Source: Paenibacillus foliorum | GTDB taxonomy: Bacteria; Bacillota; Bacilli; Paenibacillales; NBRC-103111 | DNA length: 64,000 nt | NCBI RefSeq assembly: GCF_013141765.1 | Contig: NZ_WHOD01000013.1 | Span: forward strand, 248,001 to 312,000 | Direction of reading: 5' to 3' | In this document: piece after piece, positions 1-9,171 of the stretch | How the letters are laid out: each line of letters starts with the position of its first letter | Position numbering within the stretch: the first letter of the stretch is position 1 | Notes under the pieces: model-generated | What the model was told of the DNA's origin: nothing | Databases searched by the model: none | The model's input: the letters and a program-made list of their open reading frames with translations, nothing else | Position numbers and translations under genes: made by a program

Positions 1-3000
1 TGTCCATCTGCATGTACATAGTGAATATAGTTTGCTGGATGGTGCGGCACGTATTGATGATCTGGTAGGTCGGGCGGCCGACCTTGGAATGAAGGCATTG
101 GCATTGACTGACCACGGAGTCATGTACGGAGCCATACCTTTCTATAAAGCATGCAAGCAGCGCGGCATTAAGCCGATTATCGGATGCGAGGTTTACTATA
201 CAGCAGGCTCCATTCGGGATAAAGGGACTCGAAAGGATCAGCCGATTTATCATTTAATTTTGCTGGCTAAGAATCATACTGGCTATCAAAACCTGATGAA
301 GCTGTGCTCAATAGGTCATTTGGAGGGGCATCATTACAAACCCCGGATTGACCCGAAGAATTTGGCTGAATATTCGGAAGGGCTTATTTGCACCAGCTCT
401 TGTCTCGGAAGTGAAGTTTCCCAGCACCTGCTTCATGAACGTTATGAGGAGGCTAAGCTTGCTGCGCTTCGTTACCAGGACATTTTTGGAGACGATTTTT
501 TCTTGGAGATTCAGGATCACGGTTTGATGGAGCAGAAGAAAGTCATGCAAAGCATGATCCAATTGAGCGAGGATACAGGCATTCCATTGATCGCGACCAA
601 TGATGTTCATTACGTTCGCGAGCCGGATCATGCCGTACAGGATATTCTGATTTGTATCGGGACAGGCAAGACGGTGGACGATACGGAGAGATTGCGGTTT
701 CATTCAAGCCAGCTGTATTTGAAAAGCGAAGAAGAGATGAAGCGGCTGTTCCCTCACGTGCCTCAGGCGATAGAAAATAGTCGAATTGTGGCTGAACGGT
801 GTGAGCTGGAGCTCGAATTTGGCCGGTCGATCTTGCCGCAGTTCGAGCCGATTCCAGCTAATGCGACAGCAGGCAGTTATCTTGCTGAATTGTGTCGGAC
901 GGGGCTTGAGGAGCGGTATGGGAATGTCGAAGCATGGCTGGAACCGGAGGATAATAGCTACCGCAAGCAGCTGCATGACAGGCTTGATTATGAGTTGTCG
1001 GTAATCGAACGTATGGGCTTTTCCGATTACTTTTTAATTGTTTGGGATTTTATCCGCTTTGCCCATCAGCAAGGTATCGCAACAGGGCCGGGTCGGGGCT
1101 CCTCCGCAGGCAGCTTGGTAGCGTATGTATTGCGTATCACGGATGTAGACCCGATTCGTTACCAGCTGCTGTTTGAACGGTTCCTCAATCCGGAACGGAT
1201 CTCGATGCCTGATATTGATATCGATTTTAGCGACTTGCGTCGTGATGAGGTTATAGATTATGTAGTGGACAAATATGGTCGCGATCGCGTTGCTCAAATT
1301 ATTACATTCGGAACCATGGCTGCGAAGGCGGCTGTTCGCGATGTGGGCAGGGTGTTGAATCTTCCTTATGGGGAAGTGGATCGTGCGGCCAAAATGATAC
1401 CGTCTCAGCTTGGGATGACATTGGCGGAAGCTATAGAAGCCAATCCGGAATTGAAAGCTCTTGCAGAGAGACAACCGAAGACGGCGCAGCTTCTCGAGAT
1501 CGCAATGAAAGTCGAGGGCATGCCTCGGCATGCTTCTACTCATGCGGCTGGAGTAATTATTTCCCGGGAGCCGCTGACACAATATGTACCGCTGCAGGAA
1601 GGCAATGAGCAGACGGCATTGACACAGTATTCCATGGAGCATTTGGAAGCCATCGGACTGCTCAAAATGGATTTTCTTGGATTGCGGACTTTGTCCATTA
1701 TCGAGCGTACGCTCCAATGGATCAAGGAACAGCTAGGAGTGACTGTCGATTTCCATAAGCTTCCGATGGATGATCCTGCGACCTACGAGCTGCTGTGCCG
1801 CGGCGACACGACAGGTGTATTTCAGCTGGAGTCGGCAGGTGTACGACGAGTGCTGAAGGATTTGAGACCTTCGGAATTCGAGGATATTATTTCGGTCCTT
1901 GCGTTATATCGTCCAGGTCCAATGGAGTTTATTCCACGCTATATTGGGGGCAAGCACGGCGAGCTGGAAGTCGAATACCCGCATCCGTTGCTAGAGCCAA
2001 TTCTCCGAGATACGTATGGGATTATTGTGTATCAGGAACAGATCATGCAGATTGCTTCCAAAATGGCAGGCTTCAGCCTAGGTGAAGCTGATTTATTGCG
2101 GCGCGCGGTCAGCAAGAAGAAACGAGAGGTGCTGGACGAGGAGCGGGCGCATTTTGTAAAAGGCAGTGTGACAGAAGGCTTCAGTGAAGCGGAGGCCAAC
2201 AAGGTGTACGACATGATCGTGCGCTTCGCAGACTATGGATTTCCCCGCGCACATGCAACGGCATATGGTGTTCTGGCGTTCCAGACCGCTTATCTGAAGG
2301 CGCATTATCCCGTGCAGTTCATGGCTTCTATGCTGACAGCCGTGATGGGCAGCCACAATAAGGTGGCTGAATATGTGGACGAATGCCGCCGCATGGGCAT
2401 CGTTGTGCTGCCGCCCGACGTTAACGAGAGCGGCGTCGTGTTTACGCCAGCGGCGCAGCAGGGCCTTGCTGGCGGCAGCGCTGCAGCGCCGCAGGCTGCG
2501 CCAGCTGGCGGCGATGAGCCCGCCGAGGCGGATGCCGACGCGGTGAAATCAAGTGCAGGCGCGATTCGCTTCGGCCTCGCAGCGATCAAGAACGTCGGCA
2601 CGCATGCCATCGAGTCGATCATGCAGGAGCGCAGCGGCGGCCCCTACACGAGCCTGCTCGACCTGTGCCGCCGAGTGGATCTGCGCGTGTGCAACAAGCG
2701 AGTGCTGGAGTCGCTCATTCAAGGCGGGGCCGCCGATTCACTGACCGGACACCGCGCTCAGCAGCTGGCAATGCTCGAAGAGACGATTGAGGCTGCTGTT
2801 AAATGGCGCAAGGAACGCGATGATTTACAGCTGCATTTGTTTGGATTCGTCGAGGACGTTCACTGGGAGGTTGAATATCCGGAGATTCGCCCTTTTACAA
2901 TGACGCAGCAGCTAGAGTTGGAGCGGGAGCTTCTCGGACTGTATATCTCAGGCAGTCCGCTGGATGACTACGAAGCGGAGCTGCGAGTGCTTGAGATTGA

Positions 3001-3802
3001 TATGCTGCATCAATTGCAGGAGCTGCCTGACAACAGCGAAGTGATTGTAGCAGGATTGGTGCTATCCAACAAAACGATAGTTACTAAGAAAGGGCAGCCC
3101 ATGGCTTTCATGGAGCTGGAGGATCGCGTAGCCAAGGTGGAGGTTGTTCTGTTTCCTGAGGCATGGAAACAGTTCGCACCTCTAGTCCAGAAGGGGAATC
3201 CCGTTCTGGTCAGGGCCAAGCTTCAGCAGGGGGACGAGGATGTTAAGCTGCTTGCCGATCAACTGGTGGCGCTGAGCGATCCTCAGCTGCAGCTGAAGGC
3301 TGTGCGCCGCCCTGCGGCGCATAACGCCCGCACTGGCGGCGAGCGGCCAGCTCCCGCGAGCGACGGAGGCCGCTCGCCGGCTTCAAGCCGCCAAGCGCAA
3401 GCTTCGCCGCAGCCGCAGGCCCGCCAAAGCGCCGCGGCGCCGCGCGCCGCTACGTCCGGTCAGACTGCGCGTCCGCCTCAGTCTGGCTCAATTGCGCGGC
3501 CGGATTCGCCGCCGCGCACAGCCCGCTCTGCGGCTAGTGTCCCAGCCGCATCGCCGTCATCTACGGCACCGCGTTCACAGCGGGTGTACGTCAAAATCTC
3601 AGCCGACCACGAGCAGCCTCACGTATTAACGGCTCTAAAGCAGCTGCTGGTCGAGCAAGGAGGACCCTTGTCCGTCATCCTGTATTACGAGAAAAGCCAA
3701 AAAACGCTGGGCCTCAGCGATCAATATAAAGTAAAGCCTTCTCCGAAGCTGTTTCATGCCATTGAGGAGCTGCTGGGTAAAGAGTCGGTGAAAGTGAAAT
3801 AA
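1..3802 (+). CDS. dnaE: DNA polymerase III subunit alpha (5' end outside window)
   Basis: Catalytic alpha subunit of DNA polymerase III, DnaE1 type, which in Firmicutes extends primers at the replication fork. The window opens inside the gene: the frame is open from base 2 and starts with HLHVHSEYS, the first metal-binding motif of the N-terminal PHP domain, so only a few residues are missing. GPGRGSSAGS lies near 1087. PDIDIDF at 1208-1228 carries two catalytic aspartates and the third is in KMDFLGLRTL near 1669. A helix-hairpin-helix region follows around 2640-2750 and an OB fold around 3040-3290. Two Ala/Pro-rich, GC-rich low-complexity stretches (about 2440-2560 and 3305-3580) are not part of the usual fold; the second separates the OB fold from a conserved-looking last 75 residues. 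About 1266 residues are visible, somewhat longer than typical DnaE1. Family assignment is certain; the linkers are unusual. Confidence 0.97.
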   Translation, partial: VHLHVHSEYSLLDGAARIDDLVGRAADLGMKALALTDHGVMYGAIPFYKACKQRGIKPIIGCEVYYTAGSIRDKGTRKDQPIYHLILLAKNHTGYQNLMKLCSIGHLEGHHYKPRIDPKNLAEYSEGLICTSSCLGSEVSQHLLHERYEEAKLAALRYQDIFGDDFFLEIQDHGLMEQKKVMQSMIQLSEDTGIPLIATNDVHYVREPDHAVQDILICIGTGKTVDDTERLRFHSSQLYLKSEEEMKRLFPHVPQAIENSRIVAERCELELEFGRSILPQFEPIPANATAGSYLAELCRTGLEERYGNVEAWLEPEDNSYRKQLHDRLDYELSVIERMGFSDYFLIVWDFIRFAHQQGIATGPGRGSSAGSLVAYVLRITDVDPIRYQLLFERFLNPERISMPDIDIDFSDLRRDEVIDYVVDKYGRDRVAQIITFGTMAAKAAVRDVGRVLNLPYGEVDRAAKMIPSQLGMTLAEAIEANPELKALAERQPKTAQLLEIAMKVEGMPRHASTHAAGVIISREPLTQYVPLQEGNEQTALTQYSMEHLEAIGLLKMDFLGLRTLSIIERTLQWIKEQLGVTVDFHKLPMDDPATYELLCRGDTTGVFQLESAGVRRVLKDLRPSEFEDIISVLALYRPGPMEFIPRYIGGKHGELEVEYPHPLLEPILRDTYGIIVYQEQIMQIASKMAGFSLGEADLLRRAVSKKKREVLDEERAHFVKGSVTEGFSEAEANKVYDMIVRFADYGFPRAHATAYGVLAFQTAYLKAHYPVQFMASMLTAVMGSHNKVAEYVDECRRMGIVVLPPDVNESGVVFTPAAQQGLAGGSAAAPQAAPAGGDEPAEADADAVKSSAGAIRFGLAAIKNVGTHAIESIMQERSGGPYTSLLDLCRRVDLRVCNKRVLESLIQGGAADSLTGHRAQQLAMLEETIEAAVKWRKERDDLQLHLFGFVEDVHWEVEYPEIRPFTMTQQLELERELLGLYISGSPLDDYEAELRVLEIDMLHQLQELPDNSEVIVAGLVLSNKTIVTKKGQPMAFMELEDRVAKVEVVLFPEAWKQFAPLVQKGNPVLVRAKLQQGDEDVKLLADQLVALSDPQLQLKAVRRPAAHNARTGGERPAPASDGGRSPASSRQAQASPQPQARQSAAAPRAATSGQTARPPQSGSIARPDSPPRTARSAASVPAASPSSTAPRSQRVYVKISADHEQPHVLTALKQLLVEQGGPLSVILYYEKSQKTLGLSDQYKVKPSPKLFHAIEELLGKESVKVK

Positions 3803-3886
3803 ATTCTGATATTATAAATCGCTGCTCCTCCGCATACATTTAGTAACCCGGAGGGTCATTCCGAGTTATGGAGGAGGCGATGTCAT

Positions 3887-4399
3887 ATGTCCCATGAGCA
3901 CATTGTGGAAAGTTTGGAAAGACGGGGAGTCACTGTTGAACAAGTGGCCGATATCGTTTACAAACTGCAGTTTCCCTACAATCCGCAGCTTCAAAAGGAA
4001 GACTGCATCGACAGCGTCCTGACCGTTTTGAAGAAGCGAGAAGTGCAATATACCTTATACACCGGCATTGCTCTGGATGAGCTGGCTGAGCAAAAGCTGC
4101 TCCCTGAGCCACTGCAATCCATAATGGAACGCGACGAATCGTTGTATGGAGTTGATGAGACTCTGGCTCTCGGTATTGTACATGTCTACGGCATGATAGG
4201 CTTAACCAGCTTTGGCTATTTGGATAAAAAAAAGATGGGAATTATACGCGAGCTCAATGACCATCCAAGCGGAATTCATGTATTTCTTGATGATTTAGTA
4301 GCTGGCCTTGCCGCCGCCGCATCCGCTCGCATCGCTCATCGGCATCAAGATGAATTGGATATGCAACTGACGGATATTAAGGACGACGAAGTAACCTAA
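3887..4399 (+). CDS. YutG/PgpA-like phosphatidylglycerophosphatase A family protein
   Basis: A 170-residue soluble protein whose sequence resembles the YutG branch of the phosphatidylglycerophosphatase A family. The family signature seen is the C-terminal stretch GYLDKKKMGIIRELND followed by a helix with FLDDLVAGLAAAASARIAH, where the paired aspartates fit the metal-dependent lipid phosphatase site. The known family role is removal of phosphate from phosphatidylglycerophosphate during phospholipid synthesis; whether this soluble branch does that is less certain. ATG at 3887 is chosen because GGAGGAGG sits ten bases upstream. It lies 85 bp behind dnaE in the same direction and may be co-transcribed. 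No transmembrane segments are visible, which differs from the membrane-bound enterobacterial PgpA. Confidence 0.7.
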   Translation: MSHEHIVESLERRGVTVEQVADIVYKLQFPYNPQLQKEDCIDSVLTVLKKREVQYTLYTGIALDELAEQKLLPEPLQSIMERDESLYGVDETLALGIVHVYGMIGLTSFGYLDKKKMGIIRELNDHPSGIHVFLDDLVAGLAAAASARIAHRHQDELDMQLTDIKDDEVT

Positions 4400-4547
4400 A
4401 CGGGGGGGCCATTATACCCCTGATCTCCTCTCAAGCCGCTGTTCTCCCAGTAATTCTATTCATATTTTATTTAGCGATAAGCCTTTGTTGCGGGAAAAAG
4501 AGAAGATATGATATCATTAGTGCATTATGTTCAGGAGGTCTTTTTTC

Positions 4548-4739
4548 ATGTGGACCGTTATTTATATAGCTCCGACAGCGAAAATTGCGGATAGAATCAA
4601 GACGAAACTGACAGAAGAGGGCTTTCTTGTCCAGGTGCGGGCCATTAATATGACGAAAAACCAGTTTGAAATTGTAGTCCCTGAAGGTGAACTGGAAGAG
4701 GTTCAAGATGTGCTGAATTCCATTTTGCATAGATCGTAG
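4548..4739 (+). CDS. Conserved small protein, possible DUF2007-like fold
   Basis: A 63-residue protein beginning MWTVIYIAPTAKIADRIKTK. ATG at 4548 is preceded by a textbook AGGAGGT at 4533-4539; an upstream in-frame TTG at 4527 has no ribosome site. The pattern strand-helix-strand-strand-helix, a start with short hydrophobic strand, then an amphipathic helix of about 15 residues and a second strand (FLVQVRAINM), recalls the small DUF2007 signal-transducer-like fold, but this is an inference from pattern only. It precedes accD by about 40 bp in the same direction, so it could be the first gene of the accD-accA-pyk transcript. No catalytic motif is visible and I assign no function. Confidence 0.7.
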   Translation: MWTVIYIAPTAKIADRIKTKLTEEGFLVQVRAINMTKNQFEIVVPEGELEEVQDVLNSILHRS

Positions 4740-4781
4740 ATGGACCGCATTTGAACATCAACCGCAAGCGAGGTGCAGATC

Positions 4782-5705
4782 GTGCAATTTAAAGACTTAT
4801 TTCAGAAGAAGAGAAAGTACGCGACGATACCAGGCTCTGATAGACCTGTTCAGCGTGCAGCAGATGGTGTGGAGATAGTTCCTGAGGACAAGCCGAGGAG
4901 AGAAATTCCTGAAGGCTTAATGAACAAATGTCCTAGGTGCGCCACCATTCAATTTACCAAAGAATTGGATAAAAACCTTAAGGTTTGTACGGCCTGTGGG
5001 TATCATTTCAAATTAAATGCGGTAGAGCGCATTCAGTTGATTATGGATGAAGGCCGCTTTTTTGAATATGACAGTGAAATGATTTCCGAGGATCCGCTTG
5101 GATTTCCTGATTATGTGAACAAATACCATAAAGCAACGGAAACTACAGGTATGAACGATGCGATTATTACCGGCGAAGGAACTATTGGTGGCTTCCCAGT
5201 CATCGTTGCCGTAATGAGCTTTGACTTTATGGGGGGATCACTTGGCTCTGTTGTTGGTGAGAAAGTAACTATAGCCATTGAGCATGCCATTCAAAAGAAA
5301 TATCCGTTGATTGTATTTTCCACGTCAGGCGGAGCCCGTATGCAGGAGAGTATACTCAGCTTGATGCAAATGGCCAAAACAAGCGCTGCCATCGCACAAT
5401 TGAACGAGCAGGGCGGTTTGTTTATTTCCGTTATTACGGACCCGACCTTCGGGGGCGTATCGGCAAGCTATGCAATGCTCGGTGATTATATTATTGCTGA
5501 GCCTGGTGCGGCATTCGGATTTACTGGCCGTAGAGTTATTGAACAGACGATCCGTCAGAAGCTTCCAGATAACTTTCAAACGGCTGAGTTCAACTTACAG
5601 CATGGTCATGTGGATATGGTAGTTGCACGTAAAGAAATTAAAGGCACGTTGGTTAGATTATTGGATATGCATGTGGTGAAGGGGGATGTGGCAAATGGCG
5701 GGTGA
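4782..5705 (+). CDS. accD: Acetyl-CoA carboxylase carboxyltransferase subunit beta
   Basis: Beta subunit of the carboxyltransferase half of acetyl-CoA carboxylase, which with AccA moves the carboxyl group from carboxybiotin to acetyl-CoA, the first committed step of fatty acid synthesis. A four-cysteine zinc ribbon is present (Cys50, 53, 69 and 72 from the chosen start), followed by the crotonase-like domain with [11 protein letters not shown] and [11 protein letters not shown], the glycine-rich oxyanion region. I place the start at GTG 4782 because GCGAGGTG lies 6-7 bases upstream; a second in-frame GTG at 4773 would add three residues but overlaps that ribosome site. The 307 residues are normal for the family. 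The end overlaps accA by 11 bases, which suggests coupled translation of the two subunits. Confidence 0.96.
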   Translation: MQFKDLFQKKRKYATIPGSDRPVQRAADGVEIVPEDKPRREIPEGLMNKCPRCATIQFTKELDKNLKVCTACGYHFKLNAVERIQLIMDEGRFFEYDSEMISEDPLGFPDYVNKYHKATETTGMNDAIITGEGTIGGFPVIVAVMSFDFMGGSLGSVVGEKVTIAIEHAIQKKYPLIVFSTSGGARMQESILSLMQMAKTSAAIAQLNEQGGLFISVITDPTFGGVSASYAMLGDYIIAEPGAAFGFTGRRVIEQTIRQKLPDNFQTAEFNLQHGHVDMVVARKEIKGTLVRLLDMHVVKGDVANGG

Positions 5706-6675
5706 ATTGCCCTTTGAGCAGCCGCTTCTTGAGCTAAAGGCCAAAATCGAGGAGCTTAGAAAATTTGGCTCTGATAAGCAAATGGATTTCTCGGATGAAA
5801 TAGCCCGATTGGAGCAGCGTTATGAGCAGCTGGCTGCTCAGCTTTACAGCAGCATGTCCACTTCTGAAAAAATGCAGCTGGCTCGTCATCCTCAGCGTCC
5901 TACAACGCTGGATTACATTCAGCTCATTTTTACCGATTTTATGGAGCTTCATGGCGATCGGTTATATGGAGATGACTTGGCTATTGTAGGTGGATTAGCA
6001 CGATTGAACGGAATACCCGTTACGGTGGTTGGCCACCAGAAGGGTAAGGATACGAAGGACAATATAGCACGACACTTCGGTATGCCTCATCCCGACGGAC
6101 TGCGTAAAGGCTTGCGATTAATGAAGCAAGCGAATAAGTTTAAACGTCCTATCATTACGTTTATTGATACGCCGGGAGCATATCCAGGCAGTGCAGCCGA
6201 AGAGCGTGGACAAAGTGAAGCAATTGCCAGAAATTTAATGGAAATGGCTTCTTTTGGGGTTCCTATCATCTGTGTTGTTATCGGGGAAGGCGGAAGCGGA
6301 GGCGCGCTTGCATTAGGAGTTGGCAACCGGGTCTTTATGCTGGAGAACGCGATTTATTCGGTTAGTACGCCTGAGGCGGCTTCGTCGATTCTATATAAAG
6401 ATGCTTCAAGATCAGGGGAAGCGGCTGAGGCGATGAAAATCACTGCGGATCATATATTGAATCTTGGCGTTATCGATGGGATCATCCAAGAGCCGCGCGG
6501 AGGAGCTCACCGTGATGTCCAATCATTGGCTTTGGAAATTAAGCAAACCTTAATAAAGCATTTGCAGGAACTAACGGCTCTTACAGAGAAAGAACTAATC
6601 GAAGACCGATATAGAAAATTTAGAAAAATCGGAAGGTTTACTTACATTCAGGAGGGTAATCATAATCATGCGTAA
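5695..6675 (+). CDS. accA: Acetyl-CoA carboxylase carboxyltransferase subunit alpha
   Basis: Alpha subunit of the acetyl-CoA carboxylase carboxyltransferase, partner of AccD in an alpha2-beta2 complex in the cytoplasm. The N terminus [20 protein letters not shown] is the typical AccA start with an amphipathic helix pair, and the crotonase core shows [18 protein letters not shown] and [14 protein letters not shown] 5695 is chosen over the in-frame ATG 5686 because AAGGGGG at 5679-5685 is nine bases from 5695 but abuts 5686. The 326-residue length is normal. It overlaps accD by 11 bases and pyk by 8 bases, so fatty-acid entry and the last glycolytic step are read from one transcript here. Confidence 0.96.
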   Translation: MAGELPFEQPLLELKAKIEELRKFGSDKQMDFSDEIARLEQRYEQLAAQLYSSMSTSEKMQLARHPQRPTTLDYIQLIFTDFMELHGDRLYGDDLAIVGGLARLNGIPVTVVGHQKGKDTKDNIARHFGMPHPDGLRKGLRLMKQANKFKRPIITFIDTPGAYPGSAAEERGQSEAIARNLMEMASFGVPIICVVIGEGGSGGALALGVGNRVFMLENAIYSVSTPEAASSILYKDASRSGEAAEAMKITADHILNLGVIDGIIQEPRGGAHRDVQSLALEIKQTLIKHLQELTALTEKELIEDRYRKFRKIGRFTYIQEGNHNHA

Positions 6676-8425
6676 AACGAAAATTGTATGTACTATCGGT
6701 CCAGTGAGCGAATCATTGGACATGTTCAAAAAGCTTATTGATGCAGGTATGAATGTAGCTAGATTGAACTTCTCACACGGCGACTTTGAGGAGCATGGCA
6801 ACCGGATCAAAAATGTTCGTCAAGCTTCCAAGGAATTGAACAAAATAGTAGCCATCCTATTGGATACCAAGGGGCCTGAGATTCGTACAGGTAAGCTGAA
6901 GGATGATCAAAAGGTTGAGCTGGTTCAGGATAACTTTATCACTCTTACAACAGAAGAAATTGTTGGAGACGCTGATCGTGTTCATATTACGTATAAGGAT
7001 TTGCCGAAGGACGTAAAAATTGGCGCGACCATTTTAATTGACGATGGTTTGATTGGATTGGAAGTTGCAGATGTAAGCAACACCGATATCAAATGCCGTA
7101 TCGTTAATGGAGGTCTGTTGGGCGGCAAGAAGGGTGTTAACGTCCCTGGAGTGAAGATCAATCTGCCTGGTATTACCGAAAAGGATGCTAATGATATAGT
7201 TTTTGGTATTGAGCAGGGGGTCGATTTCATCGCTGCTTCATTTGTGCGTAAAGCGAGCGATGTTATTGAGATTCGTGAAATTTTGGAGCGTCACAACGCT
7301 AATCATATTCAGATTATTTCCAAAATCGAAAACCAAGAGGGTGTCGATAATTTGGACGAAATCCTTGAGGTTTCAGATGGTTTGATGGTAGCTCGTGGCG
7401 ATCTTGGTGTTGAGATTCCTGCTGAAGATGTACCAATCGTACAAAAAGCAATGATCAAGAAATGTAACCAAGCGGGTAAACCGGTTATTACAGCTACGAT
7501 GATGCTGGATTCCATGCAGCGCAACCCGCGTCCGACTCGTGCGGAAGCTAGTGACGTAGCGAATGCGATTTTTGATGGAACGGATGCTGTTATGCTGTCT
7601 GGCGAAACGGCTGCTGGTAAATACCCAATTGAGTCCGTATTGACTATGGCCAAAATTTCAGAGCGTGCAGAAGCAGCGCTTGAGCACCGCGAAATTTTTA
7701 TCCGTCAAAGCAATGCGCAGCAAAAAACAGTTACCGAAGCAATCAGCCAAGCGGTAGCGAGTTCGGCTTTGGATTTGGAAGCGAGAGCGATTTTAACTGC
7801 TACGGAGAGTGGATATACGGCACGTATGGTATCCAAATACCGTCCGAAGGCTCCTATCATCGCTGTTACTCCTATTGATCATGTATTGCGCCGTCTATCG
7901 TTGGTATGGGGTGTTGTACCTATCAAAGGTGAGGATTGCAAAACAACGGACGAGCTGTTCGAGCACGCAGTAGACAGTAGTGTAAAAGCGGGTCATGTTA
8001 GCTTGGGAGATACAGTTGTCATTACGGCAGGCGTACCTGTAGGACGCTCCGGAACAACTAACATAATCAAGGTTCACCAAATTGGTGAAATGATTGCTAA
8101 AGGTCAAGGCATTGGAACACAAATCGCTACTGGCAAGGTTGTAATAGCCCGCACTGCGGAAGAAGCTAATGCCAAAGCGGTGGAAGGTTGTATTCTGGTT
8201 ACTTTAACAACGGACAAGGATTATATCCCTGCTATTGAGAAAGCATCCGCAATCATTACAGAAACAGGCGGCATTACTTCCCACGCGGCAGTTGTCGGTA
8301 TCAGCTTGAGCAAGCCTGTAATTGTTGGCGTTGATGGCGCATTGGAGCTCATCAAAGACGGCGTAGAGGTATCGATCTACCCTGAAGTAGGTGTAATCTA
8401 TTCGGGCCGTGCACGCGTCCTATAA
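6668..8425 (+). CDS. pyk: Pyruvate kinase with C-terminal PEP-utilising domain
   Basis: Converts phosphoenolpyruvate and ADP to pyruvate and ATP. The 585 residues include the TIM barrel with [10 protein letters not shown] (active-site lysine about residue 220) and [10 protein letters not shown], the allosteric domain, and the extra C-terminal domain (about 475-585) with [13 protein letters not shown], the phosphohistidine-domain-like segment typical of Bacillus-group pyruvate kinases. AGGAGGG at 6650-6656 fixes ATG 6668, which lies inside the end of accA. One deviation is in the very conserved VITATQMLDSM motif, which reads [11 protein letters not shown] here (Gln to Met). In B. subtilis pfkA separates accA from pyk; here it does not. 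A rho-independent terminator follows at once. Confidence 0.97.
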   Translation: MRKTKIVCTIGPVSESLDMFKKLIDAGMNVARLNFSHGDFEEHGNRIKNVRQASKELNKIVAILLDTKGPEIRTGKLKDDQKVELVQDNFITLTTEEIVGDADRVHITYKDLPKDVKIGATILIDDGLIGLEVADVSNTDIKCRIVNGGLLGGKKGVNVPGVKINLPGITEKDANDIVFGIEQGVDFIAASFVRKASDVIEIREILERHNANHIQIISKIENQEGVDNLDEILEVSDGLMVARGDLGVEIPAEDVPIVQKAMIKKCNQAGKPVITATMMLDSMQRNPRPTRAEASDVANAIFDGTDAVMLSGETAAGKYPIESVLTMAKISERAEAALEHREIFIRQSNAQQKTVTEAISQAVASSALDLEARAILTATESGYTARMVSKYRPKAPIIAVTPIDHVLRRLSLVWGVVPIKGEDCKTTDELFEHAVDSSVKAGHVSLGDTVVITAGVPVGRSGTTNIIKVHQIGEMIAKGQGIGTQIATGKVVIARTAEEANAKAVEGCILVTLTTDKDYIPAIEKASAIITETGGITSHAAVVGISLSKPVIVGVDGALELIKDGVEVSIYPEVGVIYSGRARVL

Positions 8426-8462
8426 TTAAAGCTAGGCGTGTTAGACGTCCCACCAAGAAAGC

Positions 8463-8507
8463 AAGAGTGAAGTCGAGTCTATACATCGGTTTCACTCTTT
8501 TTTTTTC
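8463..8507 (+). terminator. Rho-independent terminator after pyk
   Basis: AAGAGTGAA at 8463-8471 pairs perfectly with TTCACTCTT at 8491-8499 and is followed by a run of T to 8506. It closes the accD-accA-pyk unit. Confidence 0.9.
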
Positions 8508-8555
8508 TAATAAAGTCATTCATTGATTTTTTTGCGAAATCTCTAGGAGGTTCTT

Positions 8556-8978
8556 ATGTCTTCTTCATCACCTTGGTTTGAGCATACGATAAGGGTTCGT
8601 TATCAGGAGACGGATCAAATGGGCGTCGTCTATCATGCGAATTACTTGAATTGGTTTGAAATAGGCAGGACAGAGTTAATCCGTACACTGGGCATGCCAT
8701 ATCATAAAATTGAGGAGCAGGGCTTGCTATTGCCGCTAGTAGACGCGCATATGCAGTTCAAGCTCCCAGCAAAATACGATGACTTGATTACAATATGTAC
8801 GAGAATAGAAGAGTATACTCATTTGCGAGTTCATTTTGCTTCGGAAATTAGACGCGGCGCCGAGCTGCTGGTTAGTGGAAGTACACGGCATGTGTGGGTG
8901 AACCGGGATTGGAAGCCTACTCGTATTGACAAAGCGGCTCCTGAACTGTATAAATTACTGCAGTCGCAAAAAGAATAG
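8556..8978 (+). CDS. YbgC-like acyl-CoA thioesterase (hotdog fold)
   Basis: A 140-residue single hotdog-domain protein of the 4-hydroxybenzoyl-CoA thioesterase/YbgC family, which hydrolyse acyl-CoA or acyl-ACP thioesters. The family motif is clear: YQETDQMGVVYHANYLNWFE, with the catalytic aspartate at about residue 19 and the following aromatic and His-Ala-Asn stretch that binds the thioester. CTAGGAGGTTCTT directly before ATG 8556 fixes the start. It sits alone between the pyk terminator and ppk1. The physiological substrate cannot be read from sequence; proximity to the acc genes suggests, but does not show, a link to acyl metabolism. Confidence 0.9.
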   Translation: MSSSSPWFEHTIRVRYQETDQMGVVYHANYLNWFEIGRTELIRTLGMPYHKIEEQGLLLPLVDAHMQFKLPAKYDDLITICTRIEEYTHLRVHFASEIRRGAELLVSGSTRHVWVNRDWKPTRIDKAAPELYKLLQSQKE

Positions 8979-9029
8979 TAAATATTAGGGTCTTTTCGAA
9001 AGGACCTCGAATAAAAAAAGCTCTTTACC

Positions 9030-9055
9030 TTTACATACAATTTACAAACTTCACA
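9030..9055 (+). promoter_or_regulatory. Candidate Pho box upstream of ppk1
   Basis: TTTACA at 9030-9035, TTTACA at 9041-9046 and TTCACA at 9050-9055 form direct repeats spaced 11 and 9 bases start to start. This resembles the TT(A/T/C)ACA direct repeats bound by Bacillus PhoP dimers. It lies about 120 bases upstream of the ppk1 start, and phoR-phoP are in the same window. Sequence match only; not proof of binding. Confidence 0.5.
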
Positions 9056-9171
9056 TCTTCTGATTACATTGTCGAACTACCATGAAGATAGTTGAATGAA
9101 AATAGAATAGCACACATTTGTATATTTCATTCGCAAAAACGGTCGAATCCTATGGAGGTTACGAGGACAAT

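Noticed and set aside
1034-1717. 227-codon minus-strand frame inside dnaE
   Set aside because: Antisense to the polymerase active-site region, composition is Cys/His/Arg rich as in translated antisense.
8989-9007. Near-palindrome GGTCTTTTCGAAAGGACC after the thioesterase gene, first read as a terminator
   Set aside because: No T tract follows on either strand, so termination is not supported; it may be part of the ppk1 regulatory region.
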